Made by a program: the position numbers and the translations under genes
Part shown: positions 20,207 to 29,132 of the stretch, piece by piece
How the letters are laid out: every line of letters begins with the position of its first letter
Position numbering within the stretch: position 1 is the first letter of the stretch
NCBI GenBank assembly: GCA_049317725.1
Contig: JBMOHS010000015.1
Span: 1 to 38,785, forward strand
Source of the DNA: CAIOZW01 sp049317725
GTDB lineage: Bacteria > Acidobacteriota > Blastocatellia > RBC074
Direction: 5' to 3'
DNA: 38,785 nucleotides
The notes under the pieces: generated by a model
Told to the model about the DNA's origin: nothing
The model's input: only the letters and a program-made list of their open reading frames with translations
The model's database searches: none

Positions 20207-21219
20207 GACTCTTCCGGACGACGGCGTATGCGCGGGCCGGTCTGATCGGCAACCCCTCGGACGGCTACTACGGTCGCACCATCAGCCTGATCGTGCGCAA
20301 TTTTTCCGCACAGGTCGTCATCTACGAATGGCCGCAGTTGGAGATCCTCCCGACGCGGCAGGACCATTGCCGGTTCGATTCGCTCGATCAATTTCTCGAG
20401 GACGCGCGCATCAATGGGTACTACGGGGGGCTGCGACTGGTCAAAGCGGCGATCAAGCGGTTTGCTGATTATTGCCGCGAGCAGGGCCTCGACCTCGCAC
20501 CGCAAACCTTCTCGCTGCGGTACGACTCGACGATTCCACGACAAGTCGGACTGGCCGGGTCGAGCGCGATCATCACTGCGACAATGCGCGCCCTGATGGC
20601 CTTCTATGGGGTGTCGATCCCTCGTGAGATCCTCCCCAGCCTGATCCTCTCGGTCGAGACAGAAGAGTTGAAGATGGGGGCAGGACTCCAGGACCGGGTG
20701 ATTCAGGTCTACGAAGGGCTCGTCTCGATGGACTTTCGCCGGGAGCTGCTCGAAACGCGCGGCTACGGCGAGTACGAGCCCCTCGATCCAGCGCTCCTCC
20801 CCCCGCTCTATATTGCCTATCAGACCGACTTGGCCGAGTCGTCCGACGTCTTTCATAACGACATCCGGCGACGGTACGATCGAGGAGAGCCGGCGGTAGT
20901 TGAGGCAATGAATAGGTTTGCCGAACTTGCCGCTGAGGCGAGGGAGGCGCTCCTGGCGAGGGATCACCCGCGGTTGGCCCGGCTGATGGATCTCAATTTC
21001 GACACCCGGCGGACGATCTATCAACTCAACCCCAAGCACATCCGGATGGTCGAGTTGGCACGTTCTCTTGGGGCCTCTGCCAAATTTGCAGGCTCTGGGG
21101 GATCGATCATTGGCACCTGCCGTGACGAGGCGATGTTCGAACGGATCCAGGCGGCGTTTGCGGCGGAGCGGTGCGCCGTCATCCGGCCGATCATCGAGCC
21201 GACGGACACTCGGTCCTGA
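20203..21219 (+). CDS. GHMP-family sugar-1-kinase resembling plant glucuronokinase
   Basis: A 338-residue GHMP kinase. The opening YARAGLIGNPSDGYYGRTIS (residues 8-27) is motif 1, the ATP loop QVGLAGSSAIITAT near 110-125 is motif 2, and AKFAGSGGSIIGTC near 300 is motif 3. Other segments (NGYYGGLRLV, YDSTIPRQ, AGLQDRVIQVYEGLVSMDF, LLPPLYIAYQ, LMDLNFDTRR) recall plant glucuronokinase, which makes glucuronate-1-phosphate; this is from memory, not an alignment. The ATG at 20203 lies inside the galU stop (ATGA), so coupling is likely. With GalU it would form a two-step route from a free sugar or uronate to its UDP form. Galactose, arabinose or heptose as substrates remain possible. Family confidence is high, substrate confidence modest. 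Confidence 0.85.
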
Positions 21220-21287
21220 GTCGAGGCGGGTGACCAGGCGGGCCGGTGGACCGAGCAGGGCCTGGGAGATGACAGGAGGAATTGGGA

Positions 21288-23024
21288 ATGAAGCGAGGGA
21301 TTGCCTGGGGATGGTGGTTGGTTCCAGCGTTGTTGCTGGTCACCTTTGCTGGACCGCGCGTCTCGAGCCAGAGCGGGGCCGAGCCCTCCGCGCCTGCTGA
21401 CCTTGTGCTGCTCGATGGCCGGATCTGGCGAGGTGGAACAGCGACCGTTCTCGAGGAAGCGTTGGCGATCCGCGGGAACCGAATTGTCGCGACGGGCACG
21501 ACACGACAGATTCAGTCCTGGATTGGACCCTCGACCCGAGTCGTTCAACTGGAACGTCAGCTGGTTGTCCCCGGCTTCAACGACAGCCACCTCCACTTCC
21601 TCAGCGGCTCTCTCGGCTTGACGCGGGTGGATTTGACAGGCGCCGCCACCGTCGCCGAGATATTGGCACGCATCCAGAACTATGCCCAGCGCCATCCGGA
21701 GGTTCCCTGGATCCTTGGCAGTGGCTGGGAGTACTCCCGATTCCCCGGCGGGGTTCCGACGAAGAGCTACCTCGACGCGATCGTGCCCGACCGACCGGTC
21801 TTCCTCAGCGCCTATGATGGGCACAGCGGCTGGGCCAATACCGCCGCCCTTAAACGCGCAGGTATCGACGCCTCCACGACCTATGAGGGCTTCGGCGAGA
21901 TTGTTCGCAACGAGGCGGGAGAGCCAACCGGGATGCTCAAAGAGGGGGCACAGTCGCTCGTCAGGCGCCTCATCCCCTCGCCCACACGAGCCGAGAAGCT
22001 CGCGGCCCTCCGCCAAGGCCTCACGCTCGCCAGCTCCCTTGGGCTGACCAGCCTGCAGAATGCCAGCGGCTCCCCCGAGGAGCTCTCGCTCTACGAGGAA
22101 CTCTACCGCGTCGGCGAACTGCCAGTCCGGTTCTCGATGGCCTTCTCGGTGGGGGAGCAGACCAGTCCCGAGATGGTCGACTACCTGACCTCTCTCAAAC
22201 AACGGTATGAGCGCCATCCCCAGATCCGGGCAGGTTCGATCAAGTTCATGCTCGATGGCGTGCTCGAGTCCCACACGGCGGCGCTCCTCGATCGTTACAG
22301 CGATCTGCCCGCCAGTTCGGCGAGCCCCTTTGGCGAATTGGCCTGGAACGCTCAGGCTTACCGGGAGATGGTTGCGACCCTCGACCGCCGCGGATTTCAG
22401 CTCTACACCCACGCGATCGGCGACCGCGCTGTTCGCGAGGCCCTCCTCGCCTATGAGTTGGCGCAAACTGGCAGCCGGCGCCTCAATGCCCGTCACCGCG
22501 TCGAGCACATCGAGACGCTCTCTCCCGCCGATGCCGATCGCTTTCTGCGGCTGGGGGTGCTGGCCTCAATGCAGCCGATTCACGCCGATCCGGGAACGGT
22601 CGACGTCTGGTCCCGCGCAGTGGGTCCGGAGCGGTTGCCGCTCGCCTTTCCCTGGGCGACCCTTCGACGCGCTGGGGCAACGCTCGTCTTTGGCAGTGAC
22701 TGGCCGGCCTGTATCAGCCTCGACCCGATCCGAGGGCTCCACAACGCAGTCAATCGACGGACCACCGATGGACACCCCCCCGGAGGCTGGATCCCCGCCC
22801 AACGCTTGTCACTCACCGAAACGCTCCGGGCCTACACCGAGGCCGGCGCCTATGCCACCTTCGATGAGCAAGAGAAGGGCCGTCTCGACCCGGGGCAGCT
22901 GGCGGATCTCGTGGTCCTCACCGAGGATCTCTTCGCTATCCCCGCGATCCGTATTCACGAAGCTCGCGTTCGTCTGACGATCTTTGATGGGCGCATCGTC
23001 TACCAGGCTCCACGACGCCCCTGA
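21288..23024 (+). CDS. Exported YtcJ-type metal-dependent amidohydrolase
   Basis: A 578-residue amidohydrolase of the YtcJ (Amidohydro_3) group with an N-terminal signal sequence (WWLVPALLLVTFA near residues 10-22). Metal and active-site motifs in order are GFNDSHLHF near 97, the Lys of IKFMLDGVLESHT near 320, THAIGDRAV near 368, the HRVEH segment near 400, and FGSDWP near 467 with the metal Asp. A small beta-sandwich holds the ends (DLVLLDGRIW and DLVVLTEDLF). Members hydrolyse amide or other C-N bonds in diverse substrates; this one is unassigned. ATG at 21288 follows AGGAGGA by seven bases. It starts 68 bases after the kinase gene and may belong to the same transcript. Confidence 0.92.
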   Translation: MKRGIAWGWWLVPALLLVTFAGPRVSSQSGAEPSAPADLVLLDGRIWRGGTATVLEEALAIRGNRIVATGTTRQIQSWIGPSTRVVQLERQLVVPGFNDSHLHFLSGSLGLTRVDLTGAATVAEILARIQNYAQRHPEVPWILGSGWEYSRFPGGVPTKSYLDAIVPDRPVFLSAYDGHSGWANTAALKRAGIDASTTYEGFGEIVRNEAGEPTGMLKEGAQSLVRRLIPSPTRAEKLAALRQGLTLASSLGLTSLQNASGSPEELSLYEELYRVGELPVRFSMAFSVGEQTSPEMVDYLTSLKQRYERHPQIRAGSIKFMLDGVLESHTAALLDRYSDLPASSASPFGELAWNAQAYREMVATLDRRGFQLYTHAIGDRAVREALLAYELAQTGSRRLNARHRVEHIETLSPADADRFLRLGVLASMQPIHADPGTVDVWSRAVGPERLPLAFPWATLRRAGATLVFGSDWPACISLDPIRGLHNAVNRRTTDGHPPGGWIPAQRLSLTETLRAYTEAGAYATFDEQEKGRLDPGQLADLVVLTEDLFAIPAIRIHEARVRLTIFDGRIVYQAPRRP

Positions 23025-23093
23025 CAGATCCCCCAACCTCTCTCCAGTCAGAGACTCGTCGTCCGACATTGTCCATTGGTCTGCCCAGTGGTC

Positions 23094-23123
23094 TTGCCCA
23101 GATGAGCGGAGTCCGGGTATCAT
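23094..23123 (+). promoter_or_regulatory. Candidate promoter of the oxidoreductase gene
   Basis: TTGCCC (23094-23099), 18-base spacer, TATCAT (23118-23123, five of six matches). Transcription would start near 23130, leaving about 337 bases of leader before ATG 23467. Confidence 0.4.
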
Positions 23124-23213
23124 CCGCTCATTGAATGCGGGGTCCCTCGCGCCCACGAAGTGAGCCGAAGCGGGGCCCGCGGAAGGAAGATGCGGACTGT
23201 TGGAGTGCGACTG

Positions 23214-23391
23214 GGCAGGGCCTTGAGGGATCCGGCAGCGACCCTCTCCCAACGAGTCTGGGCCCGTAGCCCTGCCAAGTGTAAGAGAAGACTGGCGATT
23301 CCTGCCTTTCAAGATTTCTCCCCTGCTGGAGAAGGGCCGGGCAGGTGAAGCAGTCATTCGTTCCCTCCGATCCAGATTGGTCTGCCCTGCC
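23214..23391 (+). promoter_or_regulatory. Candidate structured 5' leader (possible switch)
   Basis: GGCAGGGC (23214-23221) can pair with either of two identical GCCCTGCC segments (23269-23276 and 23384-23391), but not both. Inside the first pairing, GAGGG (23225-23229) pairs with CCCTC (23242-23246). A second helix CCTGCC/GGCAGG (23301-23306 with 23340-23345) encloses TTCTCC/GGAGAA (23316-23321 with 23328-23333). Mutually exclusive pairing hints at a switch or attenuator. No known riboswitch family was recognised. Confidence 0.35.
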
Positions 23392-23466
23392 AGGGAGAAG
23401 AGATGCGGTGAAGAAGATCGGACGGGATCATTGGCATTTTGAGATAGCCTTGTGAAGGAGAACCAC

Positions 23467-24783
<1,317 letters not shown>

Positions 24784-24805
24784 TCCAAAGCCATCAATCG
24801 TGAAA

Positions 24806-24844
24806 AGTGGGCCGGGAGGGGATGGTTCTCTCTCCCGGCCCACT
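24806..24844. terminator. Bidirectional terminator hairpin between convergent genes
   Basis: A perfect 13-bp stem, AGTGGGCCGGGAG at 24806-24818 with CTCCCGGCCCACT at 24832-24844. Read on the minus strand the stem is followed by TTTTC, so it is best as the terminator of the transporter gene at 24865-25506; it also ends the oxidoreductase gene. Confidence 0.75.
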
Positions 24845-24864
24845 GCACTTCCGACGGAGCGATC

Positions 24865-25506
24865 TCAGGCGGCGTGGCAATCGTGGCAGGGCTTCCCTTG
24901 AAGGGCGAGCCAGGCTTCGCGGAGGATGATGGGGGTCATCCCGAGCGCGGCCACAGGATCGGCCCACCACCACCCGGCGAGACTGTTGCAGAGAAGACCG
25001 AAGAGGAGGATGGCCGAAAGCCACGCGCAGAGGTTGGTTTGGCGTGAGTCGGCTTCGAGGGCTTGGCTGCCGAGTTGCCGGGCGACCTTGCGCTTGGCGC
25101 GCGCGAGAAAGGGCATGACCAGCAGCGAAAGGGTGGCAATGGCGATGCCGATCGGGCTGCTCTCGGGTGCTTCGCGGGTGCGCAGCGTCTCGATGGCTTC
25201 CCAACCGACATAGGCGGCGAGGGCCAGGAAGCTGACACCGACCAAGCGGAGTGCACGCTCTTCACGACGTTGGCCGTGAGGTCCATCCTGCAATCGCCAC
25301 AAGAGTGTCAGTCCGGAAGCCGTCTCGATGAGGGCATCGATCCCGAAGCCGACGAGGGCGATGCTCCCCGCCGCCAAGCCGGCCGCCGCCGAAATGCTGG
25401 CTTCGACCAGATTCCATCCGATCGTCAGATATTCAAGCCGTCGTCCTCTTTGCACCAAACTGGACTCGCTCTCGTGATGGCCTGTCGGCAGTGCGATCTC
25501 TTTCAC
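24865..25506 (-). CDS. Short cation-diffusion-facilitator-like transporter
   Basis: A 213-residue membrane protein with six predicted transmembrane segments and no C-terminal cytoplasmic domain. It matches the transmembrane half of the CDF family, which exports zinc, cobalt, cadmium, iron or manganese. By eye the second segment keeps the metal-site pattern as Asp57...Glu61. The fifth-segment site, normally His/Asp...Asp, appears as Gln156...Cys160. The tail ends with Cys207, His208, Cys210 and His211, a possible metal-binding group. The start is GTG at 25506 because AAGGAG lies six bases upstream and no ATG exists in this part of the frame; a longer frame has no support. It is divergent from the DUF1611 gene. 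Transport of a soft metal is only a guess. Confidence 0.8.
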   Translation of the reverse strand: MKEIALPTGHHESESSLVQRGRRLEYLTIGWNLVEASISAAAGLAAGSIALVGFGIDALIETASGLTLLWRLQDGPHGQRREERALRLVGVSFLALAAYVGWEAIETLRTREAPESSPIGIAIATLSLLVMPFLARAKRKVARQLGSQALEADSRQTNLCAWLSAILLFGLLCNSLAGWWWADPVAALGMTPIILREAWLALQGKPCHDCHAA

Positions 25507-25718
25507 TCCCCACTCCTTTTCGTTTGCACCTTCTCCTGGGATACCCTTCCAGTCGGAACAATTGTACGATACGCAACCGGCAAGTGGATTGGCAACTCGC
25601 CGGGATGGACGAAAGAGTCGCACCGCGCAAGGGCCCTTGGGATAAACCAGACTCGAGAGCGTGCCGGGACTCAGGATTGGTGGAAGAGACGAAAGAAAGG
25701 AAGAAGGAGTGGCGTTCG

Positions 25719-26786
25719 ATGGATGGAACTGCGATTGTTTACTGTGAAGGGGCACTGGGGACTCCGGTGGGGAAGACGGCCAATGGCCTCGTGCGCTACA
25801 CGGCCCGCTATCAGGTCGTGGGGGTGATCGATTCGACCCGGGCCGGGCAAGATGCCGGAACGGTCCTCGACGGCACGCCCGTCGGGATCCCCGTCTTCGG
25901 CAGTCTGGCGGCAGCGATCGCGACCCTGGTGACCCGCCCGGACTACTTGGTGATCGGTCTTGCGCCAGATGGTGGGCAGCTCCCTGAAGAGGCCCGCGCC
26001 ACCGTGCGGGAGGCGATCCAGGCTGGTCTCCGGATTGACTCTGGGCTGCATCAGTTTCTGGGAGAGGATCCGGAATTTGCCGCGCTCGCTCGGGAAGCGG
26101 GAGTCACTATTCGCGACGTGCGCCGTCCTCCCCCGCGCGATCAGCTCCATTTCTTCACCGGCAAGATCGACGAGGTGACAGCTCTCAAGATTGCCGTCCT
26201 CGGCACTGACTCTGCCATCGGCAAGCGCACCACCACCGTACGGCTCCGGCAGGCACTCCAGGCGGCTGGCATCCGCTGCGAGATGATCGGGACCGGTCAG
26301 ACCTCCTGGCTCCAAGGGGTGCGCTACAGTCTCCTGCTCGACTCCCTGATCAACGATTTCGTGACCGGTGAGATTGAACACGCCATCTACGAAGCGTATC
26401 AGAACGAACAACCAGAAGTGATCCTCCTCGAAGGGCAGGGGAGTATCGCCCATCCCGCCTATCCCGGAGGATTCGAACTGATTGCCGGGGGGAGAGTCGA
26501 CGGAATCATCCTGCAACACGCGCCGGCCCGTACCGCTTACGACGGCTTCGAGCAGTACCCGATGGGCTCACTCGATCGCGAGATCCAACTGCTCGAGCTG
26601 CTCGCCGGGAAGCCCGTGCTCGCCTTGACTCTCAATCACGAACGAATGACCCGCGAGGAGGTCGAGGCAACCGTCCTCAACTATGAGGCCCGCTACCAAC
26701 GCCCGACGACAGACATTCTCTGGCACGGGTGCGACAAGCTCGTCGCGCGCATTCAGGCTCTTCGGCACGCGAAGGGAACCTTGTAG
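25719..26786 (+). CDS. DUF1611 family protein (DgcN-like)
   Basis: A 355-residue cytoplasmic protein. Residues 1-130 form a Rossmann-like N-terminal region (TPVGKTANGLVRYTARYQVVGVID). The DUF1611 domain follows, with a P-loop-like segment near 162-171 (GTDSAIGKRT), then GTGQTSWLQGVRY, EGQGSIAHPAYPGGFELI and ILQHAPARTAYDGF. Some members were named DgcN and described as D-glutamate N-acetyltransferase; whether this one does the same is not shown here, and the usual neighbour, a dipeptide epimerase, is absent. ATG at 25719 has AAGGAG about nine bases upstream. It stands alone between a divergent transporter and a strong terminator. Confidence 0.85.
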   Translation: MDGTAIVYCEGALGTPVGKTANGLVRYTARYQVVGVIDSTRAGQDAGTVLDGTPVGIPVFGSLAAAIATLVTRPDYLVIGLAPDGGQLPEEARATVREAIQAGLRIDSGLHQFLGEDPEFAALAREAGVTIRDVRRPPPRDQLHFFTGKIDEVTALKIAVLGTDSAIGKRTTTVRLRQALQAAGIRCEMIGTGQTSWLQGVRYSLLLDSLINDFVTGEIEHAIYEAYQNEQPEVILLEGQGSIAHPAYPGGFELIAGGRVDGIILQHAPARTAYDGFEQYPMGSLDREIQLLELLAGKPVLALTLNHERMTREEVEATVLNYEARYQRPTTDILWHGCDKLVARIQALRHAKGTL

Positions 26787-26828
26787 GGGGTACAACAGCT
26801 CCTTGGCAACAATTGCCAACAATTGCCG

Positions 26829-26852
26829 AAAAAGGGGGGCCTCACGCCCCCC
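26829..26852. terminator. Intrinsic terminator shared by convergent genes
   Basis: GGGGGGC (26834-26840), loop CTCAC, GCCCCCC (26846-26852). On the minus strand the stem is followed by five U, a classic terminator for the gene at 26889-27884; on the plus strand it follows the DUF1611 gene. Just before it AACAATTGCC occurs twice. Confidence 0.8.
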
Positions 26853-26861
26853 TTCCTCTCT

Positions 26862-26887
26862 CGCTCCTCGTTCGCGCTCCTCGTTCG
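26862..26887. repeat. Two exact tandem copies of a 13-mer
   Basis: CGCTCCTCGTTCG at 26862-26874 and 26875-26887, ending one base before the stop codon of the minus gene. Probably a slippage duplication. Confidence 0.8.
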
Positions 26888-26888
26888 C

Positions 26889-27884
26889 TCAATTGCCCTT
26901 CTTGACGAACTTGTCGGCTGTCAGCTTCGGATTGAGCTTGATCTTCGAGATGGTCCACTCTTCATTGGGGGTACCGGCCTCGATCTTGGTGATGCGGTGG
27001 GGCAGGGTAAAGCCGCCGACGGTCTGATAGTCGTCGAAGCTCCATCGATAATCGACATCGGGCGACTTCTCAAAGGCCTCCATCGCTTGGCGCATCCGTT
27101 GCTCACGCTCTTCCGGGGTTGGGGGCTGTCGCTGGCCGCCCCCACCACCACCACTCCCACCACTTTGGCCACCCGCACCACCTCCGCCGGGGCCTCCTCC
27201 GGGACGGCCTCCCCCAAATCCGCGGCGGGCCTGTTTGGCCTTGTAGCTGAGACCGAGCAACCGTGGCTCATCCTGGGTGAAGTAGAGGCGGACGGTCATG
27301 CCATCAGCCGCCTTGCCATCGAGGACATCCAGCTTGCTCCCCTCCGGACCTGGTGCTTCCCCGATGTAGGTGAAGGCCATCTGCGTCGCGGGAGGCGCAA
27401 GAAGGAGCATCCCAAGCATGGCTTGGACCAGTTCGCGCTTCTGTTGGGCCTGCATGTAGGCCATCATCGGGGAGTTGCTGCCGGCCTGCCCGCCCATCAT
27501 CGTGCGCATCTGGCCCCCCATCCCCCCCATTCCCATGCCGGGAACGAAGTCGTTCCAGACCTCCTCGCCATTGAGGACGCTGATGATCGTCGCGAAGGAG
27601 GAGATTGTGCTCTTTCGCAGCTTGTCGGGGGCGAGAAACTCGATCTCCAGTTCGCTCTCCATCTGTCGCTCTCCGAAACTTTGGCGAACTGATCCCGTGA
27701 TCTGCATCCCCTGCAGGGACTTGAATTTGGACTCACTGGCGACGCCTGCGCGAGCTTTCTTGAGGACCTCCTCGGCTTTAGCCTTCCCTGCCTCAGGGCT
27801 CTGTGCAGAAATGACGGTCGCCATCCCGATCAGTAGACACAGGATCCAGCCCGTCCACGTTCCTTTTCCAGGTGATTGATTCAT
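26889..27884 (-). CDS. Exported protein with Met/Gly-rich and Gly-rich inserts (unknown)
   Basis: A 331-residue protein not recognised with confidence. An N-terminal hydrophobic segment (WILCLLIGMATVISAQ, residues 13-28) looks like a signal peptide. The region 35-110 (VLKKARAGVASESKFKSLQGMQITGSV..., LAPDKLRKS, VLNGEEVWNDF) and the end (YRWSFDDYQTVGGFTLPHRITK) recall the LolA/LppX-like fold of exported lipid- or lipoprotein-handling proteins; this is inference. Two low-complexity inserts interrupt it: Met/Gly-rich at 115-145 and Gly-rich at 219-250, the latter followed by a charged helix (PEEREQRMRQAMEAF). ATG at 27884 has GGAG six bases upstream. A perfect 10-bp inverted repeat lies 26 bases before the start. 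Confidence 0.75.
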   Translation of the reverse strand: MNQSPGKGTWTGWILCLLIGMATVISAQSPEAGKAKAEEVLKKARAGVASESKFKSLQGMQITGSVRQSFGERQMESELEIEFLAPDKLRKSTISSFATIISVLNGEEVWNDFVPGMGMGGMGGQMRTMMGGQAGSNSPMMAYMQAQQKRELVQAMLGMLLLAPPATQMAFTYIGEAPGPEGSKLDVLDGKAADGMTVRLYFTQDEPRLLGLSYKAKQARRGFGGGRPGGGPGGGGAGGQSGGSGGGGGGQRQPPTPEEREQRMRQAMEAFEKSPDVDYRWSFDDYQTVGGFTLPHRITKIEAGTPNEEWTISKIKLNPKLTADKFVKKGN

Positions 27885-27910
27885 TGTTGTCTCCCCCCTC
27901 CATTTTGGAA

Positions 27911-27940
27911 CCTGTAAATTTTCCAGTGGGAATTTACAGG
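27911..27940. repeat. 10-bp perfect inverted repeat upstream of the unknown exported protein
   Basis: CCTGTAAATT (27911-27920) and AATTTACAGG (27931-27940) with a 10-base spacer. It lies in the promoter/leader region of the minus gene starting at 27884 and could be an operator or a leader hairpin. Confidence 0.6.
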
Positions 27941-28021
27941 GATTTAAGGTGCTGCTTCGATAATGACGCTTCACAGTGACGTGTTGAATAACGGGTTCCT
28001 TGAACGATTGGTTTCGGAATA

Positions 28022-28161
28022 ATAGGACGAACAGGACCTGTCAGACCCAGAGGGCGAACAGGGCCCAACTCGCAGGCAATTTTATGGGACCGAACGGTTC
28101 ATTCATTTGTTCTACCCTTCCGACGGTCCTATGCGTTCTATACGTCCTATGCGTCCTATTC
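28022..28161. repeat. Nonamer repeat array with inverted partner, directly before pstS
   Basis: Four exactly phased 9-bp units (GTCCTATGC, GTTCTATAC, GTCCTATGC, GTCCTATTC) fill 28126-28161. Their complement appears at 28022-28037 as ATAGGACGAACAGGAC, matching 14 of 16 to two inverted units, and a diverged copy (AGGGCGAACAGGGCCC) lies near 28050-28066. The array ends seven bases before the pstS ATG, where a ribosome site would be expected. No convincing Pho box or promoter was found in 27941-28168. Confidence 0.75.
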
Positions 28162-28168
28162 TCCTGTT

Positions 28169-29128
28169 ATGACTATTCAAACTGCTAAACTGCTCTCCGT
28201 CGGAATGATCCTGTTGTGCTTGCTTGGGCAGACCGGCTGCCGGGAAGATCAAGCGAGCGCTGCGACCACCCCCAGGGATCGCCAAGTCATCCAGACGATC
28301 GGCTCGGACACGATGGTCAACTTGGCGCAATCCTGGGCCGAAGAGTACGGAACCGTTGAGCCTGGGACCTCGATCGAAGTTTCCGGCGGGGGATCCGGCA
28401 CGGGAATCGCTGCGTTGATCAACGGCACGGCCGACATCGCCAACTCCAGCCGCCGCCTCGAGCCGCGCGAGATCGCTACCGCGGAGCGGGTCCTCGGCCA
28501 AGCTCCCGTCATGCACGTCGTTGGGTACGATGCGCTCGCCATCTTCGTCCATCCATCCAATCCATTGCGTGAGATGACCCTCGATCAACTCGGGCAGATC
28601 TACAGTGAGAAGGGACCGGTTACGCGTTGGAGCGACCTGGGGGTTTCGGTTCCGGGATGCTCCTCGGACCGGATGATCCTGGTCAGTCGCCAGTCGAACT
28701 CCGGGACCTACCATTACTTCCGCGAAGCGATTCTCGGGCGTGGTCGGGACTTCAAGCTCGGTACGATCGACCTGCACGGCTCAAAGGATGTCGTCGAGCT
28801 GGTCGGTCGCACCCCATGTGCCATTGGCTACAGCGGCATGGGCTATGCGACCTCCCACGTACGCATGCTCGGAGTCGCACGCCGGGCCGGAGAGACGGCC
28901 TATCCTCCGACGGTCGACAACACGCAGCAAGGGCTCTATCCCATTTCTCGGCCGCTCTACATGTACACGGTGGGCGATGGCAAGCCCCATCTCAAACGCT
29001 TCTTCGACTGGATCTACTCCGAGAAAGGGCAGCACCTCGTCTTGGCGAATGGGTATGTTCCGATTCCGGAGACCGAGATGCAGACGGCCAGTGCCGGGGG
29101 AGCCACGCCAGCGCAGGAGGCGGAGTAG
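28169..29128 (+). CDS. pstS: Phosphate ABC transporter substrate-binding protein
   Basis: A 319-residue PstS-type protein that captures phosphate in the periplasm and hands it to PstCA. The N-terminus is a lipoprotein-like signal: hydrophobic LLSVGMILLCLLGQ then Thr-Gly-Cys24; the -3 Gln is not a standard lipobox residue. Phosphate-binding parts are IGSDTMVNLAQSW near 44, GGGSGTGIAALINGTADIANSSR near 73-95, and SRQSNSGTYHYFREA near 174. The ATG at 28169 is uncertain because no Shine-Dalgarno sequence precedes it; instead a nonamer repeat array ends seven bases before. ATG at 28205 in frame is an alternative but would cut the signal peptide. It is the first gene of pstSCAB1B2; no phoU or phoB/phoR is present. 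Confidence 0.93.
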   Translation: MTIQTAKLLSVGMILLCLLGQTGCREDQASAATTPRDRQVIQTIGSDTMVNLAQSWAEEYGTVEPGTSIEVSGGGSGTGIAALINGTADIANSSRRLEPREIATAERVLGQAPVMHVVGYDALAIFVHPSNPLREMTLDQLGQIYSEKGPVTRWSDLGVSVPGCSSDRMILVSRQSNSGTYHYFREAILGRGRDFKLGTIDLHGSKDVVELVGRTPCAIGYSGMGYATSHVRMLGVARRAGETAYPPTVDNTQQGLYPISRPLYMYTVGDGKPHLKRFFDWIYSEKGQHLVLANGYVPIPETEMQTASAGGATPAQEAE

Positions 29129-29132
29129 GCTG

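Larger units (their letters stand above)
23025..23466 (+). other. 442-base gap upstream of the Tat-oxidoreductase
   Basis: No protein gene is supported. It holds a promoter motif at 23094-23123, two predicted hairpins (23214-23276 and 23301-23345), a repeated ATTGGTCTGCCC (near 23073-23084 and 23376-23387), and a ribosome site AAGGAG at 23455-23460. Confidence 0.5.

Noticed and set aside
21021..22508. Minus-strand frame across the kinase end and amidohydrolase
   Set aside because: Antisense to the amidohydrolase with intact metal motifs; no own motifs.
23214..23345. Cobalamin riboswitch upstream of the oxidoreductase
   Set aside because: Some superficial resemblance to CTGCC-type elements, but the conserved core strings are missing.
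28038..28043. CTGTCA as a Pho box half-site before pstS
   Set aside because: Only one half-site; no second copy at 11-base spacing.
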